A stretch of DNA of 8,957 nucleotides from Thiothrix sp. (GTDB lineage: Bacteria > Pseudomonadota > Gammaproteobacteria > Thiotrichales > Thiotrichaceae). Below the pieces are notes generated by a model, which saw nothing but the letters and a program-made list of their open reading frames with translations, was not told the DNA's origin and ran no database searches. The stretch spans positions 1 through 8,957 of the forward strand of contig DRMA01000170.1 in the NCBI GenBank assembly GCA_011375245.1, given 5' to 3'. This document shows positions 1 to 6,496 of the stretch, in pieces (positions within the stretch are counted from its first letter, which is position 1; each line of letters begins with the position of its first letter). The position numbers and the translations under genes were made by a program.

Positions 1-123
1 AACTGTCCTGCTCAAGGTCTATTTCTAGATACCACCATTGGCTCAGAAACAAAACGTAGAGTACGCGGAGATATCTGGTTTGATGATATGGCATTGGTGA
101 TACCTGAAAATCAAGAATTATAA
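1..123 (+). CDS. C-terminal end of a gene cut by the window edge, carbohydrate-binding-like tail
   Basis: Frame 1 is open from the first base to a TAA at 121-123, giving the last 40 residues of a protein that begins outside the window. The tail contains RGDIWFDDMALV. A strand of the type G-x-(I/V)-W-F-D-D-(V/M) is the usual last beta strand of CenC/galactose-binding-like carbohydrate-binding modules, so I infer a beta-sandwich sugar-binding C-terminus. The stop lies only six bases before the next start on the same strand, so the two genes are almost certainly co-transcribed and probably translationally coupled. That places the protein in the polysaccharide locus. The rest of the protein is not visible, so its enzymatic or structural role cannot be named. 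Confidence 0.6.
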   Translation, partial: NCPAQGLFLDTTIGSETKRRVRGDIWFDDMALVIPENQEL

Positions 124-129
124 CTATCT

Positions 130-1500
130 ATGCATTACTCTATACGCTACATACGCTACTTACCCGCAATACTCATCGTTACAATGCTTGCAACCTACCC
201 ATTAGCAGAAATATTTTCTGTTTATTTATTGGAAAAAACAAGAGGTATACAAGATGCACAAATCATGGTTGAAACCATTGCAATTATTACCCTCATAGTT
301 TTTTTCATTACCCAACCTCACTACCGCTTTATTAATAAGTCACAATGGTTATTTATACTATTAATTACTATAACTCCGCTCATTTATTTAATACCTTTAC
401 CAACAGCATTATGGGAATTAATACCAGGAAGAGAACCTTATATACAAATAGCCCACTGGCTAACGAATGGTAGCTTAGATGATATTAATAAAAGACTTTC
501 CGTCATTCCCTATGAAACAGAGCATGCGTTCTTTGCACTTTTCCCTCCCCTTGCTATTTTTTTAGTTGTTGTGTCTTCATCTGAAAAAACAATCAAACTA
601 ATCCTCTCTGCTGCCCTCCTGATTGCAATAGGTGAAGCAATGTTAGCAATCATTCAGTATGGTAAAGAGGATGATTATTTTTACTTTGGCATCCCTCGCT
701 TAAGAGAAAACACATCGCATGGCACTTATCCAAATCCAGATCATTTATCAACATTAATGTTCGTTATATTGCCTTTTTCCATAGCATTGTTCATCTATAA
801 CCTACGTGCAATGAAACACACCGACGACGAGAAAAAGAAAAGTAAAAAAATTCTTCTCATTATCTGCTATTCTTTCGCTAGTATATTTCTTTTCGCTGCC
901 TCTTTATCTACTAGCTCCAGAGCGGGAATAGCACTAACATTTCTTGCTTTAGCACTCACTTACTCGACCTTCACACGTTATACCCATACCAAAACAAAAC
1001 TCATTATCATTAGTACAGCAAGCATTTTTGCTATTGTTATTTTATTACTCACAGGCACCTCATCACTTATCAGTCGCTTTATCGCAGAAAACCCTTTTAT
1101 TGATGGTCGTTGGCAAATATTCTCCAACACCTACACAGGCATTAGTGCTTTTTTCCCATTCGGTAGTGGTCCTGGAACATTTCCTGATGTGTACCGTCTC
1201 TTTCAACCAATGGAACAAAGAGGCTTTATAAACCACACGCACAATGACTATCTAGAACTTATTTTTGATACTGGTTTACTTGGTATTGCTATCATTACCA
1301 GCTTCTTTTTTCTTTTTATTAAACAATGGCAAAAAATTCCCCCAGCAAGAAGACGCAGCTTTCGCTATATCCAAACAGCATCACGTATTAGTCTTGTTTT
1401 ATTCTTACTACATGCAATAGTTGAATTTAACCTGCATGATGTAATGAATGTATTATTCTTGGGTTTATTAATAGGTATTGTCTTTCATAAACCAGTATGA
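130..1500 (+). CDS. O-antigen ligase/polymerase family membrane protein (Wzy_C/WaaL-like)
   Basis: A 456-residue inner-membrane protein with about ten to twelve hydrophobic segments (for example near 11-30, 46-61, 72-90, 135-149, 156-175, 207-224, 241-260, 265-279, 290-309, 380-397 and 417-450). The family predicts transfer or polymerisation of undecaprenyl-linked glycan on the periplasmic face. Visible family motifs are the loop TYPNPDHLS (199-207), TSSRAG (261-266), the periplasmic stretch 327-355 with RW then FGSGPGTF, and HTHNDYLELIFDTGLLG (369-385), where His and Asn-Asp-Tyr are the hallmark of the Wzy_C/O-antigen ligase domain. The ending E-F-N-L-H-D (432-437) is also typical. The start at 130 leaves a short cytosolic leader before the first membrane segment. 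There is no clear Shine-Dalgarno, but the upstream gene stops at 123, so coupling is likely. Sequence cannot separate polymerase from ligase. It faces metH tail to tail. Confidence 0.85.
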   Translation: MHYSIRYIRYLPAILIVTMLATYPLAEIFSVYLLEKTRGIQDAQIMVETIAIITLIVFFITQPHYRFINKSQWLFILLITITPLIYLIPLPTALWELIPGREPYIQIAHWLTNGSLDDINKRLSVIPYETEHAFFALFPPLAIFLVVVSSSEKTIKLILSAALLIAIGEAMLAIIQYGKEDDYFYFGIPRLRENTSHGTYPNPDHLSTLMFVILPFSIALFIYNLRAMKHTDDEKKKSKKILLIICYSFASIFLFAASLSTSSRAGIALTFLALALTYSTFTRYTHTKTKLIIISTASIFAIVILLLTGTSSLISRFIAENPFIDGRWQIFSNTYTGISAFFPFGSGPGTFPDVYRLFQPMEQRGFINHTHNDYLELIFDTGLLGIAIITSFFFLFIKQWQKIPPARRRSFRYIQTASRISLVLFLLHAIVEFNLHDVMNVLFLGLLIGIVFHKPV

Positions 1501-1539
1501 GCAATACTTGCTTACCTTTACCTTCTTAAAACGCTAATT

Positions 1540-4500
1540 TTAATACCCTAATACAGGAGCTAGCCATTTTTCAGTTTCTTCAACACTCATTCCTTTACGT
1601 GCAGCATAATCTTCAACCTGATCTTTTTGAATTTTTCCAGTACCGAAATAACGACTTTCAGGATGAGAAAAATACCATCCTGATACAGAAGAGGCAGGCC
1701 ACATCGCATAAGACTCTGTTATACTCATCCCAATACGCTCCTCAACGGATAACAACTCCCATAATAGCCTCTTCTCTGTATGATCAGGGCAAGAAGGATA
1801 ACCAGGCGCAGGACGAATACCTTGATATTTTTCTTGAATCAATTCTTGATTGCTAAGCTTCTCATCAGCCGCATACCCCCAAAAATACTTACGCATTTTT
1901 TCATGCATTTGTTCCGCAAGTGCTTCTGCAAAACGATCTGCTAATGCTTCCAACATAATCGCATTATAATCATCCAGATTATCCCTAAAACGTTGTAAAT
2001 GCTCTTCTATACCAATTCCTGTTGTCACTGCAAACGCACCCAGCCAATCACTCACACCTGTTGCCTTTGGAGCAATATAATCTGCTAAACAGAAGTTAGG
2101 CTGTCGCCCACCTCGATCTAATTGTTGACGAATATGGTGCAACGTCATAATAGACGTTTTACGTGACTCATCAGTGTAAAGCTCAATATCATCTTCATTA
2201 ATGGTATTAGCAGGAAATAATCCCAACAAAGCTCTTGCTGTTAGCCATTTTTCATCAACGATTTGCTTAAGCATCAACGTTGCCTCTGTAAATAGCTTCG
2301 TAGCCTCCTCACCAACAACTTCATCGGTCAAAATAGCAGGATAACGTCCCGCTAACTCCCAGCTTCTAAAAAAAGGTGTCCAATCAATGCGTTCTTGTAA
2401 TGCAGCAAGATTATAATCATCATACTGAATTAACAAGCCACCATTTTCGGCTTTTGTAATCGTAAATCCATCATTTTCTAGTGCTTTATAATCGTTACAT
2501 TCAATAATAACAGGCTTATAGGGCTGATATTGTGTCCAGTCCGTTTGAATTTTATTATCACGTGCAACACGCAAAGAAGATGATTTTTTTACTCGTTGAT
2601 TTGCCGCACGCTTTACGCGTCGATCCTCATAATCAGACTTTATTTCAGCAATATAATCTTTTTTATGGATGTCAGAAAGTAATTTTCCCGCCACACCAAC
2701 CGCACGAGAAGCATCGGCAACATAAACAACTGCACCATGATATTGAGGATCTATCTTAACCGCAGCATGTATCTTCGAAGTTGTTGCACCACCAATAAGC
2801 AAGGGTAGTTCTAACCCACGTCGCTCCATTTCTGCTGCTACATTAACCATTTCATCCAGTGATGGGGTAATTAAACCTGAAAGCCCAATAATATCGGCTT
2901 TTTCTTCAATGGCTTTATTAATAATATCGGCTGTAGGTACCATCACGCCCATATCAATAATTTCATAACGATTACACTGCAACACAACGCCCACAATATT
3001 TTTACCAATATCATGCACATCACCTTTTACAGTTGCCATAATAATCTTGCCATTTGAGTTTAACGTGTCACCATCATTGTCTGCATCCATAAATGGTAGC
3101 AACCATGCAACTGCTTTTTTCATCACCCGTGCTGATTTCACTACTTGGGGTAAAAACATTTTTCCCGCACCAAATAGATCACCAACAACATTCATACCAT
3201 CCATTAACGGTCCTTCAATGACTAATAATGCTTTCCCCATTGAAAGGCGGGCTTCTTCGGTATCAGCATCAACATAAGCATCAATCCCTTTCACTAAAGC
3301 ATGTTCAAGACGTTTTTCAATCGGCCATGTCCGCCACTCTTCATCTTCTTGTTTATCAACTGCTTTACCATCACCCAAATAATTAGGGGCAATATCCATT
3401 AGCCGCTCAGTGGCATCATCGCGATGATTTTGCACTAAGTCTTCTACCGCATTGCGCAAGGCTTCTGGAATATCATCATAAAGTGCTAATTGTGAGGCAT
3501 TAACAATTCCCATATCCATACCTTGTTTAATGGCATGGTAAAGAAACACAGCATGAATCGCTTCTCGTACAGGATTATTCCCTCTAAAAGCAAACGATAC
3601 ATTAGAAACGCCACCCGAAACCATCGCATAGGGTAAGGTACGCTTTATCTCTCCAGTTGCTTCGATAAAATCAACAGCATAGTTGTTATGTTCTTCAATT
3701 CCTGTTCCTACGGCAAAAATATTCGGATCAAAAATAATATCCTCAGGAGGAAAACCAACTTCTTCTGTCAAAATATGATAGGCATTGGTACAAATTTCTA
3801 CTTTACGTTCTTTTGTATCTGCTTGCCCAACCTCATCAAACGCCATAACAATAACCGCTGCTCCGTATTGGCGAATAAGGCGAGCTTGACGCACAAAATT
3901 GTCTTTGCCTTCTTTTAAAGAGATTGAATTAACAATACCTTTCCCTTGTATGCACTGTAAACCAGCTTCAATAACGTCCCACTTAGAGGAGTCAATCATA
4001 ATGGGCACACGGGAAATATCAGGCTCTGAAGCAACTAGATTAAGAAAACGTACCATACACTCTTTTGATTCCAACATGCCTTCATCCATATTGATATCAA
4101 TCACTTGAGCCCCTGCATTAACTTGTTCTAACGCAACGTCTAACGCAGTATCATAATCATCTTCTTTAATCAGGCGTTTAAAACGTGCTGACCCTGTAAC
4201 ATTAGTCCGTTCCCCAACGTTAACAAATAAGCTTTCTTTACCAATATTAAACGCTTCTAAACCTGCCAAGCGACATTCGATAGCAATATCAGGAATAACA
4301 CGTGGCTTTATATCACTAACAACCTCAGCAATCATTTTAATGTGCTCAGGTGTTGTACCACAACAACCTCCTATAATGTTTAAAAAGCCACTTTCCGCCC
4401 ACTCGCGAATATGCTCCGCCATTTCTTCAGGTCCTAAATCATATTCACCAAATTCGTTGGGTAAACCTGCATTAGGGTGTGCTGACACATATGTATTCGA

Positions 4501-5283
4501 AATTCTTGATAACTCTTGCACATATTGACGCAATAAATCAGGACCTAGCGCACAATTTAAACCTATAGAAATAGGTTCAGCATGATTAAGTGAGTTATAA
4601 AATGCTTCTGTTGTTTGTCCCGTTAGTGTCCTTCCAGATTGATCAGTAATCGTACCAGAGATCATTACAGGATATTCTTTTCCTGTATCTGCAAAAAATT
4701 GCTTCACTGCAAAAACAGCCGCTTTAGCATTCAATGTATCAAAAATAGTCTCAATAAGGATAATATCAGCACCACCTTCAATTAAACCTCTGGTTGACTC
4801 GGTATAGGCTTCAACAAGCTCATTGAAAGTAATATTTCTAAAAGCAGGATCATTAACATCAGGAGAAATACTACACGTTCGATTGGTCGGTCCAAGAATA
4901 CCGCCAACAAAACGGGGCTTATCAGGTGTACTATATTTATCACAAGATTCACGAGCAAGTCTTGCAGCTTCAACATTAATTTCATACGACAAATCTTCCA
5001 TATCGTAATCAGCCATTGCAATACGTGTTGCATTGAAGGTATTTGCCTCAATAATATCAGCACCTGCCACAAGATACTGTTCATAAATATTTTGAATCAG
5101 TTGTGGCTGAGTCAATACTAAAAGGTCATTATTTCCTTTTACATCACAATGCCAATTTTTAAAACGCTCACCACGATAATCACTTTCCGCTAACTTATGC
5201 GTCTGGATCATTGTCCCCATCGCACCATCAAGAATAAGAATACGTTGCTCTAGAGCCTGTAGTAATTGTGTTTTAGTGGACAT
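1540..5283 (-). CDS. metH: Cobalamin-dependent methionine synthase
   Basis: MetH transfers the methyl group of 5-methyltetrahydrofolate to homocysteine through cob(I)alamin, making methionine in the cytosol. The 1247 residues contain all modules in order. The homocysteine domain (about 1-330) has zinc ligands C244 in GLNCALGP and C307/C308 in GGCCGT. The folate domain (about 350-610) has VGERTNVTGS at 356-365. The cap (about 650-735) has F704 and L711, matching the residues that shield cobalamin in the E. coli enzyme. The B12 domain (about 743-880) has DVHDIG at 755-760, with H757 the lower cobalt ligand and D755 and S808 its partners. The AdoMet reactivation domain (about 910-1247) has RPAPGYP at 1157-1163. 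It is about 20 residues longer than E. coli MetH, almost all of it an insertion between W916 and W968. The N-terminus (ILDGAMGTMIQ at 17-27) aligns with the family and supports the ATG at 5283. No Shine-Dalgarno is visible. It lies 114 bases downstream of the transferase gene. Confidence 0.98.
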   Translation of the reverse strand: MSTKTQLLQALEQRILILDGAMGTMIQTHKLAESDYRGERFKNWHCDVKGNNDLLVLTQPQLIQNIYEQYLVAGADIIEANTFNATRIAMADYDMEDLSYEINVEAARLARESCDKYSTPDKPRFVGGILGPTNRTCSISPDVNDPAFRNITFNELVEAYTESTRGLIEGGADIILIETIFDTLNAKAAVFAVKQFFADTGKEYPVMISGTITDQSGRTLTGQTTEAFYNSLNHAEPISIGLNCALGPDLLRQYVQELSRISNTYVSAHPNAGLPNEFGEYDLGPEEMAEHIREWAESGFLNIIGGCCGTTPEHIKMIAEVVSDIKPRVIPDIAIECRLAGLEAFNIGKESLFVNVGERTNVTGSARFKRLIKEDDYDTALDVALEQVNAGAQVIDINMDEGMLESKECMVRFLNLVASEPDISRVPIMIDSSKWDVIEAGLQCIQGKGIVNSISLKEGKDNFVRQARLIRQYGAAVIVMAFDEVGQADTKERKVEICTNAYHILTEEVGFPPEDIIFDPNIFAVGTGIEEHNNYAVDFIEATGEIKRTLPYAMVSGGVSNVSFAFRGNNPVREAIHAVFLYHAIKQGMDMGIVNASQLALYDDIPEALRNAVEDLVQNHRDDATERLMDIAPNYLGDGKAVDKQEDEEWRTWPIEKRLEHALVKGIDAYVDADTEEARLSMGKALLVIEGPLMDGMNVVGDLFGAGKMFLPQVVKSARVMKKAVAWLLPFMDADNDGDTLNSNGKIIMATVKGDVHDIGKNIVGVVLQCNRYEIIDMGVMVPTADIINKAIEEKADIIGLSGLITPSLDEMVNVAAEMERRGLELPLLIGGATTSKIHAAVKIDPQYHGAVVYVADASRAVGVAGKLLSDIHKKDYIAEIKSDYEDRRVKRAANQRVKKSSSLRVARDNKIQTDWTQYQPYKPVIIECNDYKALENDGFTITKAENGGLLIQYDDYNLAALQERIDWTPFFRSWELAGRYPAILTDEVVGEEATKLFTEATLMLKQIVDEKWLTARALLGLFPANTINEDDIELYTDESRKTSIMTLHHIRQQLDRGGRQPNFCLADYIAPKATGVSDWLGAFAVTTGIGIEEHLQRFRDNLDDYNAIMLEALADRFAEALAEQMHEKMRKYFWGYAADEKLSNQELIQEKYQGIRPAPGYPSCPDHTEKRLLWELLSVEERIGMSITESYAMWPASSVSGWYFSHPESRYFGTGKIQKDQVEDYAARKGMSVEETEKWLAPVLGY

Positions 5284-5319
5284 ATAATTATTGTGGTTTC
5301 GCTATTGGGGAGGGTGGCG

Positions 5320-5348
5320 ATCATAGCATATTAGATACTAAGTATTAA
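5320..5348 (-). promoter_or_regulatory. Candidate sigma70 promoter for metH
   Basis: On the - strand, TTAATA (5348-5343; 4 of 6 to the -35 consensus) and TATGAT (5325-5320; 5 of 6 to the -10 consensus) are separated by exactly 17 bases. Transcription would start near 5313, giving a leader of about 30 bases before the ATG at 5283. The motif match is by eye in A+T-rich DNA, so chance is possible. The position in the only gap upstream of metH supports it. Confidence 0.45.
5335..5345. repeat. Small palindrome inside the metH promoter spacer
   Basis: ATACT at 5335-5339 and AGTAT at 5341-5345 form a perfect five-base inverted repeat around a single A. It sits in the spacer and touches the -35 of the candidate metH promoter, where a repressor would block polymerase. 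It does not match the MetJ box (AGACGTCT) or the MetR consensus (TGAAnnnnnTTCA) well, so no regulator is named. Five-base arms are short and may be accidental. Confidence 0.25.
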
Positions 5349-5397
5349 TACAAAAGAGCTTTTCACTTAACGTGCATATTGATGCCTATAGCATGAA

Positions 5398-6426
5398 TCA
5401 AACTCGACCTTCATCAGCAACAAAAAAAGGTCGATTAACCTTGGCACAAACTTTTTCGATTAACCAATAAAACAAAAACAAAAATCCAAAAAACAGAGGT
5501 AGTGTAAATTCTTGCCCCACATGATTTATGAAAAAGATTCCAAGTACTGTAAAAAATAATTGTACACTAGCAATGAATAATACTGTTTTTTTAACACTAC
5601 CAGAGAAAACATCTAATAAAATATGATGAAGATGATTTTTATCTGCATTCACCATCGAACATTTATGCTTTTTTCGGCGCATCATCACAATGACAGTATC
5701 TAAAATAGGAATAGCGGCAATAAATAAAATACTCACTGGAGTAACATAAGCCAATGCCTGAATACTCAACACTGCAATCATAAACCCTAAGGTTAAAGAA
5801 CCACTATCCCCCATAAATACCTTTGCAGGATTCCAGTTGAACCACATAAAACCTAATAATGAAGAAAATAAAACAATACTCACATAAATCATAAAGATAT
5901 TATCATTAACCCAACCAATATATCCCAACCCAGTGATAATAACTAAACAAATACTCCCTGCAAGACCATCTAGACCATCACTCAAATTAAGTGCATTTGT
6001 AAAACCAACAATAGCCAACAAGGTAACAGGCAAAGCCATCCACGACAAAAACACATTATGCCCAAAATAATTACCAAGAGAATGGATACCAATACCATCA
6101 ATATAAACAAATAACGCAGCAACAATAATCACTAAAAATTTGGTCTGCGAGGCTGTCTGCCTATAATCATCATAAATACCAATACCAAAAACCATAAAAA
6201 AGGCAGAAACCAAGAGTGGATAAGAATCATATATACTACTTCCATACAACAAGGTACTAATAATCACTGAGCTAAAAAATGCGATACCTGCACCACAAGG
6301 AGTCACTTTTTTATGAGAACTACGTTCATTTGGAATAGCAACTAGACCTAATGAAGAGGCATATTGAATAAGGAAAAAAACCAGTACAATAGATAATAAC
6401 AAAGTAATAATGAATAAAAATAACAT
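5398..6426 (-). CDS. WecA/WbpL-like undecaprenyl-phosphate sugar-1-phosphate transferase
   Basis: A 342-residue polytopic membrane protein of the PNPT family (glycosyltransferase family 4 / MraY-WecA type), which moves a HexNAc-1-phosphate from a UDP-sugar to undecaprenyl phosphate to start glycan assembly at the inner membrane. The catalytic motifs are all present: the acidic pair D86-D87 in GIYDDYRQ, NALNLSDGLDGLAG at 144-157 with the N-x-x-N and D-G-x-D-G-L-A pattern, MGDSGS at 205-210, and the cytosolic sugar-recognition loop with HLHH at 265-268. About ten hydrophobic segments are spread along it. Length is slightly under E. coli WecA (about 367). The early ERSSHKKVTPCGAG segment (34-47) resembles WbpL-type enzymes but has Cys44 where Arg is usual. 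A good Shine-Dalgarno fixes the start. It lies 70 bases after the kinase gene in the same direction, probably one operon. The sugar (GlcNAc, FucNAc, QuiNAc) cannot be told, so no gene symbol is given. Confidence 0.9.
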   Translation of the reverse strand: MLFLFIITLLLSIVLVFFLIQYASSLGLVAIPNERSSHKKVTPCGAGIAFFSSVIISTLLYGSSIYDSYPLLVSAFFMVFGIGIYDDYRQTASQTKFLVIIVAALFVYIDGIGIHSLGNYFGHNVFLSWMALPVTLLAIVGFTNALNLSDGLDGLAGSICLVIITGLGYIGWVNDNIFMIYVSIVLFSSLLGFMWFNWNPAKVFMGDSGSLTLGFMIAVLSIQALAYVTPVSILFIAAIPILDTVIVMMRRKKHKCSMVNADKNHLHHILLDVFSGSVKKTVLFIASVQLFFTVLGIFFINHVGQEFTLPLFFGFLFLFYWLIEKVCAKVNRPFFVADEGRV

Positions 6427-6433
6427 AAAATAG

Positions 6434-6438
6434 CCCTT
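6434..6438 (-). promoter_or_regulatory. Ribosome binding site of the WecA-like gene
   Basis: AAGGG on the - strand ends seven bases before the ATG at 6426. This is a well-placed Shine-Dalgarno and supports that start codon. Confidence 0.7.
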
Positions 6439-6496
6439 AATAAATACTTAGGAACAAGGACTCAATAATATCCTCATTCCTTGCACATGGTATTCG

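Noticed and set aside
1028..1231. 67-codon + strand frame inside the O-antigen ligase-like gene
   Set aside because: It overlaps a full-length gene with clear family motifs, has no motif of its own and no ribosome binding site; it is an out-of-frame shadow.
1500..1512. AGCAA-TAC-TTGCT hairpin just after the O-antigen ligase-like gene
   Set aside because: A five-base, low-GC stem with a three-base loop and no following T run is too weak for an intrinsic terminator.
1599..4528. Several 60-85 codon + strand frames opposite metH
   Set aside because: All are antisense to a strongly conserved gene and none shows a recognisable domain or Shine-Dalgarno.
4782..5084. 100-codon - strand frame inside metH
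   Set aside because: It is a same-strand shifted frame of the conserved homocysteine domain; the repeated Leu/Ile runs come from A+T-rich codons read out of register.
5351..5365. AAAAG-CT-CTTTT symmetry upstream of metH
   Set aside because: A two-base loop cannot form a stable hairpin and the stem is mostly A-T; it does not fit a terminator or the MetR consensus.
6437..6465. TTGAGT-17-TATTAA promoter-like pair before the transferase gene
   Set aside because: The -10 overlaps the Shine-Dalgarno, so a transcript from it would lose its ribosome binding site.
6455..6483. Inverted repeat CAAGGA/TCCTTG between the kinase and transferase genes
   Set aside because: The six-base arms are 17 bases apart, the stem is weak and there is no T run, so it is not a terminator; it may slightly shape the intergenic RNA but cannot be supported as a feature.
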